Assembly (NCBI GenBank): GCA_920105805.1
Contig: CAKKTI010000038.1
Location: forward strand, 36,664-89,046
From: Condylostoma magnum
Taxonomy: Eukaryota; Ciliophora; Heterotrichea; Heterotrichida; Condylostomatidae
DNA: 52,383 nt
Reading direction: 5' to 3'
The translations under genes were made by a program, and so were the position numbers. The notes beneath the pieces were generated by a model, which saw nothing but the letters and a program-made list of their open reading frames with translations, searched no databases and was not told where the DNA came from. Below, in pieces: positions 34,755 to 45,142 of the stretch; positions within the stretch are counted from its first letter, which is position 1; each line of letters opens with the position of its first letter.

Positions 34755-36899
34755 ATGGAAAATTTTCACATTAAAAGTTGAAACGATTTAATCAACTACA
34801 CAGGCTCAGCTGAAGAAAAAATCAATTAAATAAAAAATACATCGCTTCCTTACTAAAATCCTAAGTAAAATAGAGCATAGGTTTGGATTAAATTAATTCC
34901 TGTTGATTTTAAAGCTGAAGCTTAGTAGTTTTTTATACAGAAAAGACTAGATTAGTATGTAAGTCTTCCTGGATTCACAGCTACATGTATTAGAGATGAC
35001 GTACAGAACACTTATATTGGGCCATTGCAATAGTTCAAATCCTAGTAATCTTTAAGTAATCTAACTGCTATTTTGAGTATATTTGCCTTAAAAAGACCAG
35101 ATTTTGGATACCACTATGGAATGAACTTCATTGCTGCTGTTGCTTTGAATGTTCTTAATTCAGAATCTGAGGCTTTTTGTCTTACTTCGCATATTCTGGA
35201 AAATATTTACCCGGAAGGGTTTTTCAGTGATTAAAACAGAATGATCAAAAAGCATACTGAATTAAGGGTGTTTGCAATGATGGCTTAGACATTACGACCT
35301 AATCTAGTTAATAGCCTCAAAGCTATTTTCAAGCCTGCTAAAACAAATGACAGGCAATAAGATTTACTACCTTTTTCGTAAACTATGAAAAGAATTGCAT
35401 TTATGCTATACTCTACTTTATTTGTAACTGTTTTTTTGCCCTCGGACTTATACAGAGTTTGAGATTTTATGCTTATATACGGGTTTGAGGCAGTTTTGAA
35501 ATGTGGACTTGCCTTTTTGTATGTGAATGAAAGGTATCTTAGAAATTTGATTAAATAGGAAACTTTTAACATTGGATAAGAAGCGTCAGTGGATGCTTTG
35601 ATTATTGCTGGAAATTGTGCAAGGTAAAAAATGTTGAGGAAAATAACAACTGTAAGAATAGAAAAATTACTGAAAAAGGCAATGAATAAAAGAAAGTACA
35701 AAAACTTAAAGTATGATGAGTATTAAGAGTAAGCATGAGAAATAGAAGAGAATAATCAAGAAAGGATCTTCAGGCTATGTTAAACCAGAGATTTATTCGA
35801 CACTTATCAAATGTTTATAAATTATGATCAAATCTAAAATTTTATTACTTCTAGTCAATAATTTCTGCACTAAGGAAATGTTTAAAGAAACTAATTCATA
35901 AAATACGCAAAAGACAAGCTTAGCTGACCAATAAGACTAACACTGCATATTTATAACACTGTTGATCAAAATGGCGTAGATTTTATAAACATCAGAGACC
36001 TTAAACTTCTCATTTCTCTACTATACAAAGGATCATTGTAACAAAAGCTGAGCCTGTGCTTTTAAGTGCATACATTATCTGAAAATGCAAGCCTAAAGGT
36101 AAATTAAGCCCTAGAACTACTAATGTAGATTGAGGGATGCTTAGATGACCGCTTAATGTACTTGAAATGGAATAATAAATCTCTACAAGAGCATTTTAGA
36201 CAGCAGAATGAGCTAACAATGCAAGAATTTGTCGATAATATAATAGTTGACGATGCCTTTTAACCTATTCTTGACCTTTTAGACACAATTGACCAGAAAA
36301 ACTTTGATCTGCCAGCTATGCTAAGAGGAGCTGATCTAGCTTAAGATGGAGAGTTCAGTGAAATTCATTCAAATCTACGAGCAAGCTCTAATTACTTTGG
36401 AACTGACTCCTCCCCTGATATAAGCTCTGATATAGGAACTTGAAACTCCGAATACAGCAGACAGTTTAGCCATAATACTCCTATGAGTCATTTATTATCT
36501 GAGCCAATTCTAGAAGAATAGGAAGAAATTGGAGAAAGCACTTTTGATAGAGGGGAATTGGTGTAATACAACGGCTTATATGAAAACATTCCTCCCAAAA
36601 TACAGATAGTTGATATTAGTAGTGACTGTGAAGATGTTTATGTTACTTCAGCTATTGATGATTATAATTTAAATCTGTTTGTGTAGATTGGAGATGTTGG
36701 TAGTAATCCTAGTACTTATGCCCCTAAGCCTATCTAATTAGAAGATAGAAGTACATCAGAGGCTAATTCACCTGTATAAGACTAATAACACAGTTTCCCT
36801 GAAAACTATGTACATGAAATTATCACTATAGATGATAAGATTAGCAATGATAGAAGGTGCTCTAGGTTATGTAGCCAAGGTAACTGTTATATTTTTTAG
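34755..36899 (+). CDS. TBC-domain Rab GTPase-activating protein
   Basis: 714 residues. TBC proteins speed GTP hydrolysis by Rab GTPases. The domain covers about residues 35-290: RAQVWIKLIPVD (start of TBC), CIRDDVQNTY, GYHYGMNFIAAVALNVLNSE, EAFCLTSHILENIYPEGFFS, RPNLVNSLKAIF, LPSDLYRVWDFMLIYGFEAV. The usual catalytic pair is IxxDxxR and YxQG. Here the first reads IRDDVQN (no Arg) and the second YHYG (His-Tyr for Gln), so the dual-finger Arg and Gln are missing and GAP activity is doubtful. Residues 300-714 carry a helical region and an acidic, Ser-rich tail. The start ATG at 34755 keeps the whole domain. It ends TAG 36897-36899, 2 nt from the convergent gene's stop. Confidence 0.88.
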
Positions 36900-36901
36900 A
36901 T

Positions 36902-39304
36902 TTATAAATCTTTACTACTTATTACTTCTCTTGAATGCACAATTTTGGTAAGGTTTTGCTTCAAATAATGGTTGAAATGTACAGAGTCTACAAGTGATTG
37001 CTTGTATTTTTCCCACTTTTAAAAATCATCCAGTAAATCTTCCAGATTTGAGTTTTTAGGGCAGTCGTATTCTACACTTACATACAGAATATTTCGCATT
37101 TACCCTAGAGCTTCTTTTGACAGCATGTTTTGCATTTATTTGTCTATAAGGAAGACTTATGCTTGATCTGAATCTACTACTACTGTATAATGGGCAGGGG
37201 TTGCCTTTATATTATTAACCTTTTCATTAATTTCTTGGAGTATTGGAATTTCTACATTTTCCAGCAGTACTCTTCCTCCAAAAAACGTTCCTTTTCTTAG
37301 TACTCTAAACTCGTGTTGTTGTTATATAATATCTTAGGTCACAGGATTATGCTCAAGTTGATTTTATACTAAAAAGTTCTACACTGTTTAATCCTTCAAT
37401 CTAACTTTATTACTAGTTATAGTTTTGTAAGTATAGATCTTCTAGTTATCCTTAACAACTGAATTGTTGTATATCATTGGTCTTAAACTAGGTTTTCTTA
37501 TTCTTTTATTGATATATCTTTTCTGTATTCTGCTACGCTAAACAAATCCTCTAACTACAGTTTTTAACTCTCCTTAAAACACAATATACAGCCCTTTAGG
37601 TATCTCACCTTACTTAATAACAATATCCCCTACTTTATAATGAATTGGAGCTATATTTGATACTAATGATAATAGTCCATACTTAGCTACACCTTGGAAT
37701 ATTGGAAGATTACTGAAAAATTCTAATTTTGAATCAATGTCTGTTTACATGTTTTTATATACAACGTCTTTGTATGACTGTGCTGTTATTTCTATAAGAT
37801 AGCTAGATTCGGGGCTAATACAGCTTGCATTTCTTTTGATTAAATTTGCATGTAATAACCCAATTTCACCAAAATGCATTCCATCGTATAATGATCCTAT
37901 TACAGCAGATTCCTCCCCGAACTATTTTGAGCGTTTCTCTATTATAATTGAGCCTTTTAAAATCACATACATTTTATCTGAGGGATCTCCTTATTTAATG
38001 ATTACTTATTAGGGTTGTGTTACTTTCAATGTAGATTGTTTTATTAATTACTGTTTTATATCTGGGGAAAATTTGTTAAAGAATTAGATCTGTGATAGTA
38101 TTTTGCTAATGGCCTACAAGTTACGCAGGTTTTAAGGCTTTTGGTATTCTTCTGTTATGTAATTTATTGATTAAAGACTTAAATGGTACTCTGATAGATC
38201 AGAGTCTTAGAATTTGATTTAATTTGTTATTGATAAATCCGCTTTTTTAAATTTCTAGTTTTATGAAAACCTTTTATATCCTCTAAGCTTTTGTTTTATA
38301 TATTTTATGCTATTGTCAAATTAATCAATTTTCTACGTGAAGGAATTATCAGGATTAATCTAGAAAAAATTCTACCTTTTTGCCTTTCATCCTAATGGTG
38401 ATATATTTTTCATAGTTTAATCATTCTTTTAGATTCTAAACTGATAATTCAAGCTTTTTTCTTTCATATTTTGGTAATTATCTTAACTCATGTTCAGTAT
38501 CTGCGAGTTATGGTCAGAGTGTCTTCTATTAGTCTACTAAGACATGGAATAGCGAGCTTTTCTTTATGATCTTGTAGCGGATGCTGGCTTTTAGAAATTA
38601 ACAGCTGATCTATTAAATTTGGAGGGAATTATTTGCTTTTATACTGATTGAACTTAGGATCTGAAACTTTTATTGAAAATTTTATCAGTTTCATCTTCTA
38701 TTACATAGTTGTAATTAGTCTCAGTGTCAGTTTCCATCTGCTTAAGTAAATCATGGTCTCAGCACTTTATTAAAGGCCGCCTTTCACACGATCTTGAACT
38801 TTTAGTGCTTCTTTTACATTTATTGAAATTTTACTTAAATATAAGACCTTGTCTTTCCTCTACATAATTTTTAAGCTTTTAAAGTTCCTTGTTTTAAGAT
38901 GATCTATGCAGTGCATCATCTAATTAGTCTTAAGCCTTAGATAACTGATTTTGTTTTATATAGCACAGTATTAGATTGAAGTGGGCTTGTACTATATAAG
39001 GATGGTTTGTTAAGAATTTCGAGTACAGTTAAATCCCTTATTACCACTGCTTTAGCTTATAAAGACATGCTCCTTTATTGATAAGAGCGGGTATAAAGGT
39101 AGGATCCTGCTTTATTGATCTATTATAATACTTAACCGCCTATTCAAAATCTTCGTCTTAATGAAACTTTTAAGCTTTAAAAAACAATAACTCTTGTTTT
39201 TTACAAGATGCCTTTTCTAGCTCTTTTAAAAAGAATTCTTTAATTTAAAATTCATCATTAGCTTAGTCATTGCTAGAGGAGCTTTCAATGCTCTATAATT
39301 CCAT
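36902..39304 (-). CDS. TPR protein with two cyclic-nucleotide-binding domains
   Basis: 800 residues. N-terminal TPR helices (AVKYYNRSIKQDPTFIPALI, NKGACLYKLKQWQQGIQLYS, NLILCYIKQNQLSKAQDQL; residues about 40-155) precede a basic, disordered linker. Two cNMP-binding beta-barrels follow. The first has VIIKQGDPSDKMYVILKGS and MHFGEIGLL (about 400-520). The second has IVIKQGEIPKGLYIVFQGEL and FFGGRVLLE (about 530-680). The phosphate-binding cassette in the first reads FGEIGLLHAN, where typical cAMP sites have FGE(L/I)AL then R; the key Arg is not obvious, so ligand binding is uncertain. It could be a cytoskeletal cNBD protein. It starts 8 nt after the RING gene's stop and ends 2 nt from the convergent TBC stop. 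Confidence 0.85.
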
Positions 39305-39312
39305 TTTACAAA

Positions 39313-40431
39313 TTATATAAGTTGGCTTTCATCTTCAATCTCACGATCCTGGAAAATTAATGCTTTACACAGAGGACACTAAGAGTTTCTTGTTCTTGCC
39401 ATTACTCAATCCTCTATACAATTAGAATGAAAAACATGTTTACACTGTAATTTTCTTACTTCCTGCTAGTATTAAAGGCTGATTAAATCTTACTCTTCAA
39501 AACAGATGCAGCAAGTAGGCTCACTCACTTCCATCATTTCTTTGTCATATACTAGTTTAGGCAACACTATTTCAATGTATTCGATATTAAAAGACTCTGA
39601 TCTGATCATGTAACTGTTTGGCCGGTCGAAAGATTATGGGTAATCCTGCAAAACACCAGCAGAAGCACGCATGTGCTTTAATGATTTCATAAGGCAAACT
39701 ATACAACAACCTAGGAAAAAGAAGGTGAATAAGGCTAAGACTATAATGATTAGCTCATATTCTACAGATTACTGGTCATCATTGCTCCCCGCGTAAGGGA
39801 TTACCTCTCATTCTATAGTAACTCCTGTAAATTACTACTCACTTTCTAGTGTATAGTAGCCAAATTGTATGTAGTTTGAGTTAAATACTTGCAGTTATTC
39901 CATTGTTTTGTAATTGTTTTAGTTAACTATATACGTCAATGCTTAAATTTCGTATATTTTAGGGCTTGAATTTAATTATATAAGATAAGTATTAACACTT
40001 ATGCTTCCAAGCTGGTATAAGTTTGTATCTTTGAAGTTAAATTTGAATAATATGCTATCTTTGTCTGGCTTTTCAATAATTTCCCTTAAATCAACAATTA
40101 AATAGCACATTTGCATTTACTCTATTGGACTATCTAACTCAACTGATCCTGCTTCCCTAGTGGAATCGTTTCAATTACAATTAGACTCGGATTAGCACTA
40201 AAATACAGTACTTTTTAAGTCCTAACAAGGTATCTAATACAGGCCTTATATAGAGCAATTTATACAATTATTATCACACTGACTATCATTTTTTAAACAC
40301 AAGCTCTTAGTACATTCATTTCTACGTAAATAATACCTAATCCAATAACTATTCAAAGCAAAGCACATCTAGCAATCACATAACTGAGAGCTAATTTAAA
40401 CTATAAGTGTCAGAATAATCTTTCATTTCAT
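39313..40431 (-). CDS. Transmembrane RING-H2 E3 ubiquitin ligase
   Basis: 372 residues. An N-terminal signal peptide (MKWKIILTLIVQISSQ) leads into a Cys-rich luminal region (CDCQMCF, CTKSLCLKNDSQCDNNC, 12 or more cysteines). One membrane helix follows at about 226-248 (ELIIIVLALFTFFFLGCCIV), then a cytosolic tail ending in a RING-H2 finger at about 305-360: CCICFEE, CKHVFHSNCIEDW, CPLC. This layout matches membrane-anchored E3 ligases that target endosomal or ER proteins, with the RING facing the cytosol. The Trp in MKWK is TGA. It ends TAA 39315-39313; the next same-strand start is 8 nt on. The preceding gene on this strand stops 29 nt upstream. Substrate unknown. Confidence 0.88.
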
Positions 40432-40460
40432 AATTAATTTATTAAAAAGTATTTAAAAAC

Positions 40461-42614
40461 CTAACATTTCAATGAATACTTGGCGGAGTGAGGTCTATCA
40501 GCTCTTTTATTATTTTAAGTATTATTCATTAGACTTCTATCCGTTGTAGTTGCATCGGTTTCCCTATGCGAGTAGTCTTTATCTCCAAACTGGTTCATTA
40601 GTTGTTTTATTTCCCCTAGTCTTAATCTTGAATTTGATATGGAAGATGCTCTCGTCCTATTAGCAGCTCTTTGGCTTGAAGCTCGTTAGCTGCTAGGATG
40701 TAATGGGATGTTATTAACAGACTGTCTCTTTGTTTGATTCTTAGAAAGAGGTCTCGGAGGTCGTACTGGCTTGTTTGGCTGATCTGGTATTATCTGCAGC
40801 CATTCTTATGATAAAGGCCTATAGGAAAATATGGGCTAGACGGGTATATACACTCCTCCTAGTAATTACACTTAACTGTTTTTTACCTTAATTGACTCAA
40901 CTTTCTGTATACCTAGTTGGGCTTTTATAAATACATAATTACTCTCAATGTTGTATATTTTCTACTTTACTATATCACTTCGAAAATCTTTAAGCTGTAA
41001 ATTCACTTCTGTGTGGAATTTTCCATTTAAATTGACTTTTAGGCTAATTTCAGATTAACTTTTCAGCCAGTTTTGGTATTAAGCCTATCCTTGAGTCAAA
41101 AAGTAGAAAATTTAAGTTTCCTGGAAATTAGCTCCGTTTTATCCATAGCTTCATGGCTTTAAGCTGTTTTTTAGGCCTAAAAACTCATAGTTTATGGATA
41201 TCTCACCTTCATTATTTTGCTCTACCTTTTCCAGTACAAATAACACTCTGTACAGTTACAAATCTACATATTACTAGCTCAAACTAGTCTGCATATACTC
41301 CTCATCCCTGGCACTTTTATGCATTTTTAACCCTAATCTCTATTACATTTCAGCAGCTGATTGATTCAATGCTTAAGTCGATACAAATAGATCAAAACAA
41401 AGATCACAAATCTTCATATCTTGATACTAATTATATGAGTTGCTATGAAAGGTTCCTTACTGCATTCAACTTTAGTACCTTCCTTGCATCTTTAAGCAAT
41501 CGACTAATTCATTAATCATCTTCATAGTTAATTGGTGATTAAGCTCATCATGCTGTATTTTACAAAATCCGCATTATTTTGTAATTTTATTACGTTTCTC
41601 AGTCCTTCTTATAGTCTAAGCACTTTAGATTCTTTCCATTTTGGGCTTATGGTACCTTAAATTAGGAGGGACTAATTAAATCAGCTTGAATGCCTTTACA
41701 TTAGTAAGCCACCAATTTCCTCCCTCATCCTTTATATAATCACATACAAGTTCCTCAAATTTTACTTTGAAGTACTTTTCTACATGTTTTGCAATTCTCT
41801 GGGTAATTGGAGTCACTTCGTCCACAAATCTTCCAGTTTTCATTGGGATTATATTAGAGGATTGGTCAGTTATAGTGTCTCCTTTGTTCTAGCTTGTAAT
41901 TATCCAGCTAAATGATCGTTTGTTAAAGCAGTAGACATTTCTGCATAAAAATGGTTGTTTTCCATGTGATTTTAAGTACTTTTAAAGACAGAACACAGCT
42001 GGCTCATTTTTCAGGTAAAATTGAAGCTTTTAGGTCAGATCATTAGAATTTATTATATAAGTCTCACTCCCTATAAACTTATCAGTTAAGCCATCATATA
42101 TAGGCTTTTTGAAAATAGCAGCTGGATACCCGTACTTTGGTATTCTGCTAAACTTATCAATTAGTTGCTTGAATGAAAAGTCTTCTATAAGTCGCACTTG
42201 TCCCTTGCTATCCGAGTATATCCAATAAGGGTTATCAGTCTCATTGTAAATAACAGTGTCAGGTATCCAGATCTTAAGCTTTTGTAGTTGAGTAAAGCTT
42301 TAATGTGTAGTCAGAAACTTAATAAACCTTATACCGGGAAGCATTTAAGGCAAGTACTTGTAGTCATCTGAGCAACAGTTGGCCTTTTACCAGTAAAATT
42401 GCTAAGATTTTGAATTTCCATGACGAAATTGGGATAAAGGCTCTTTTTGAGAATTCTGACTTGGAGTTATGCTTTAGGCGATTGAAATATTGAAAATAGA
42501 GTCTTCTTAAGGATCAGCTGTTATTGGCTCTGTAAGCAAACGCATTCTTGGACGGTCGCAGAACGGGTTCATTTCAAAAATTTCACTTGTGAGCTGTTTG
42601 TTCTTAACTTGCAT
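40461..42614 (-). CDS. 717-residue protein with paired CxxC motifs, function unknown
   Basis: I do not recognise a named family, though the middle looks conserved and folded: KGDTITDQSSNIIPMKTGRF, VDEVTPITQRIAKHVEKYF, LVCDYIKDEGGNWWLTNVKA. A CxxC pair (QCGFCKIQH and KICDLCFDLF, about residues 380-440) could form one zinc site. The last third holds beta-rich segments (VNLNGKFHTEVNLQLKDF) that might be a C2-like domain, then a Ser/Arg-rich tail. It begins MQVKNKQLTSEIFEMNPF. Stop TAG is at 40463-40461. The frame is continuous upstream with the neighbouring gene at 42618 (ATT TAA ATA ATG), so the start at 42614 rests on the TAA-ATG junction. TGA at QSWMQ and KPWSY is Trp. Confidence 0.75.
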
Positions 42615-42617
42615 TAT

Positions 42618-43378
42618 TTAAATTATATTAGGGGGAATATGTAAGAAAAAGTTGTTTATAATGTATTAAGATATCGAACTGGTTGTTAGTTAGTTGATTA
42701 ATTTTTTCGATATTTGATATAAATGAATAAATATATTATAGAAAGCTACATTTTCTTATTAGATGAACTTTTACTCTTTTTGCCAATGTATATACAATAT
42801 CTTCTTCATTCTCCTTATTACCTTCTGATTAAAAGGATTTTGTACCTCTATTTTTAATATTCATCTATTTATATCTTTTTCTACCTGTTCACTATAGACT
42901 CATAACTATCTTCTATTTATAGATTAAATAGTTTTTTTCGATATTTTTGATATAATTGTTGAATTTTCCTTGGCTTATAATTAAAAGTATTCTTCAATTT
43001 ATTAATTTTTCTAATTCCTGGCATACCTGGTTACTGTAGCTTGGTAACTAAATAGTGCAATTTGCTGTAAATTAAAAACATTTCTGATTTTCAAGGTTAA
43101 AATAATTGAAACATTGGTGACTATTTCGATATCTTTCTCTGCATTAGTAATATAGCATGCTTCATAGTAGAAATTCATGAGGAATATTTATATTAATTCA
43201 TCTATAAATCTTCTAGTGTTTAAAATTCCTTTAGTATGATTTCTATCTACTATATTAGCTTCTGGAAACCTCACTACAAAGTTTGAATATGCTTTTTGTT
43301 TAATTCGTTAATTTCTTATTTTAGCAACTTAAAATCAATTTCTCAAACACTTAAATTGTTTCTAAATTTATTAATCAT
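42618..43378 (-). CDS. Uncertain gene, possibly with a tiny intron
   Basis: The best-supported part is 43011-43310, which reads like a folded protein (SNFVVRFPEANIVDRNHTKG, ILNTRRFIDELIQIFLMNFY, EACYITNAEKDIEIVTN). The only nearby ATG (43378) is in another frame, so a short intron or frameshift is needed. GT...AG segments of 14 nt (43328-43315) or 23 nt (43350-43328) restore the frame. The 3' end is equally open: either TAG at 43013-43011, leaving ~390 nt of spacer with a repeated CGATATT motif, or TAA at 42620-42618 directly before the next gene's ATG. The family is unknown. If the ATG is right, its start is 5 nt from the divergent start at 43384. Confidence 0.4.
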
Positions 43379-43383
43379 AAAAA

Positions 43384-43752
43384 ATGTATGGATCCTTGGA
43401 CAAGTTATAAAATAGTATTGATAATACACGTAGAATGATTGCAAGATTTTAGTTAAAGTAAAACTAACAGCATAATAGTATTAATAAAGCATCACATGAT
43501 TTGCAGTCTTAAATTGACTTTTCACTACTATTTAGCCCTGAGAAGCCTAAGATTAAAGTAAAGTAGAATGTGTGAGATTAGTAAGAGTAGTAGGGGTTAA
43601 GTAAGTGGTAAAAGATTTATAGTGAAATACCTGCATAGGAGTTTTTATATAATTATGCTAGTTTAAGTGAGAAAAAGCTTAAAAGACCTTTTGCATTTGG
43701 AAATAAAGTAAATGATATATAAATCCAGCATATTACTCAAAGCAGACAATAA
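43384..43752 (+). CDS. Small coiled-coil/basic protein, function unknown
   Basis: 122 residues. An N-terminal helix (SLDKLQNSIDNTRRMIARFQ) is followed by LQSQIDFSLLFSPEKPK and a C-terminal aromatic and basic part (SEIPAQEFLYNYASLSEKKL, KRPFAFGNK). Several TAA/TAG codons are Gln and one TGA (QNVWDQQ) is Trp. No family is recognised; SPEKPKIK and the RPFAFG segment might be binding motifs. It ends TAA TAA at 43750-43755. The convergent small gene stops 11 nt away. Confidence rests on frame integrity and sensible composition. Confidence 0.6.
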
Positions 43753-43763
43753 TAAAACACTAT

Positions 43764-44033
43764 TTAAAGCGATACATACAAGTTTATACAAGAAAGGCTT
43801 AATAGATTAATAAGGAGATAAAAGAAGGAAGGCCCTGTAAATACATCAAGGAAGTGATAATTAGGCAAAATAGGATAAATCATATCATCGCCTAAATTTA
43901 TATCAACTGGTAATTCTCCAAGAGCCTCCCCAATAAGATAGTAACATAATGCACTAAAGAACTCAAGATCTGTCGATAGATTTTCCAAGCTTTTACCATA
44001 ATAAACACCTATAAAATAACCTCGAAACTGCAT
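43764..44033 (-). CDS. Small protein, function unknown
   Basis: 89 residues without any in-frame TAA, TAG or TGA, so it is readable with any code. It has an N-terminal MQFRGYFIGVYYGKSLENLS, a helical middle (EFFSALCYYLIGEALGELP), an acidic turn (VDINLGDDMIYPILPNYH) and a hydrophobic C-terminus (SFFYLLINLLSLSCINLYVS) that may be a tail anchor or buried helix. I do not recognise it. It lies 43 nt downstream of the DCX-Ras gene on the same strand and 11 nt from the convergent stop. The compact, ordered composition argues for a real gene. Confidence 0.55.
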   Translation of the reverse strand: MQFRGYFIGVYYGKSLENLSTDLEFFSALCYYLIGEALGELPVDINLGDDMIYPILPNYHFLDVFTGPSFFYLLINLLSLSCINLYVSL

Positions 44034-44076
44034 AAAACTTCGTAGATTAAATTTAATATAAAAAATAACTTAATAA

Positions 44077-44910
44077 TCAAAAAATATTGCAAGTACAACG
44101 CTGACTGCTTTTCAAATTATCATTCTCATTAATAGAAGTTCTGCTATTAATAACATCTCCAATAATAAATGAAAACAACTCTTGAATTTGATAATTAGTA
44201 CATGCAGAAGTTTCAAAATGCCTTATCCCGAATTCATTAGCTAATTCTTAAGCTTACTCAGGTGCAATGTTTCTTTTCAAATCAACTTTATTCCCAACAA
44301 GCACAACAGTAGGCATTTTGCCAGTAAAGTACCTATTTCTGATTTTATCCCATATATTCCTTAAATGATACAAGGATGATTCAATATCTACACTATAAAC
44401 CAATAAAATACTATCTTTATTATTAATCCAGTCGTCTTCAAGGGGCTGGTAATCCTCCATGCCAGCAGTGTCTAATATATCAACAGTTATTTGTTTGCCA
44501 TCTATACTTAAATTTTTCTGAAAGGTATCGGATATAGTGGGATCGTAGTACTCTCTGAATTCGTTTTGAGTATAGCGCCAAGCAAGGGCTGATTTACCCA
44601 CTGCTGCTGCTCCCATGATCGAAACCTTTATGTTTGTGGTTTAACTACGCTTTTTTATGCGAGTTTTATCAACAACTGCGAAGTTCTCACCTTAGGATGC
44701 AAATAGAACCTGCTACTCCTTTATTGCTAAGACAGAGCTAACTGGTTTCCCGGATTCATCGTAAAGTTTAGTGCATTGGATTCCTAGGGCAAGAGAAGCT
44801 TATTTATAGACGTCATTTATGCCATTTACTAGGCTGATGTAAGTCAATTTTTCCTCGGAAGGATCTGCGCAGTTTAAGTAAAGATATATAGGAAGTCTAC
44901 CTGTTGACAT
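44077..44910 (-). CDS. Doublecortin-like/Ras-like GTPase fusion
   Basis: 277 residues. Residues about 5-80 look like a doublecortin or ubiquitin-like fold: LPIYLYLNCADPSEEKLTYI, SLVNGINDVYKQASLALGIQ, then CTKLYDESGKPVSSV and QVLFASQGENF, matching the LYD..G..V and dG..Y..s.GE.F pattern of DCX. Residues 93-265 are a Ras-type G domain: GAAAVGKSAL (Lys106), YYDPTISD (switch I Thr125), DILDTAGMEDY, NKVDLK, ETSA. The Gln61 equivalent is Met151, so intrinsic GTP hydrolysis should be slow. The C-terminus SSQRCTCNIF is a CaaX-type box (C-N-I-F, a geranylgeranyl form) if the following TGA (44079-44077) is the stop. This suggests a membrane-to-microtubule link, by inference. Confidence 0.85.
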
Positions 44911-45142
44911 TATTAATATAAGTTAGAAAAGTATGAGGGTTTTTGGGATAATGCGAGCAGAAGCGTATGTTATACAGAGTTTAGTTTATATAACAGTATG
45001 TCTGTGTTATATGGTAATGGTGTTCATATATAAGCCTATAATACTTTAATAACATAATTATACTACAAATTAACCCTACATCCTATACACTCAAACATCT
45101 TAATTATCACATCTTATTCTTACATTTTAACATAAATATTCC

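Noticed and set aside
34940-34985. 22 nt GTAAGT...CAG segment (34959-34980) as an intron in the TBC gene
   Set aside because: The frame is open through it and removing it would destroy the conserved start of the TBC domain.
35285-35701. 138-codon minus-strand frame rich in hydrophobic residues
   Set aside because: It is the antisense shadow of the TBC gene, whose domain is conserved on the plus strand.
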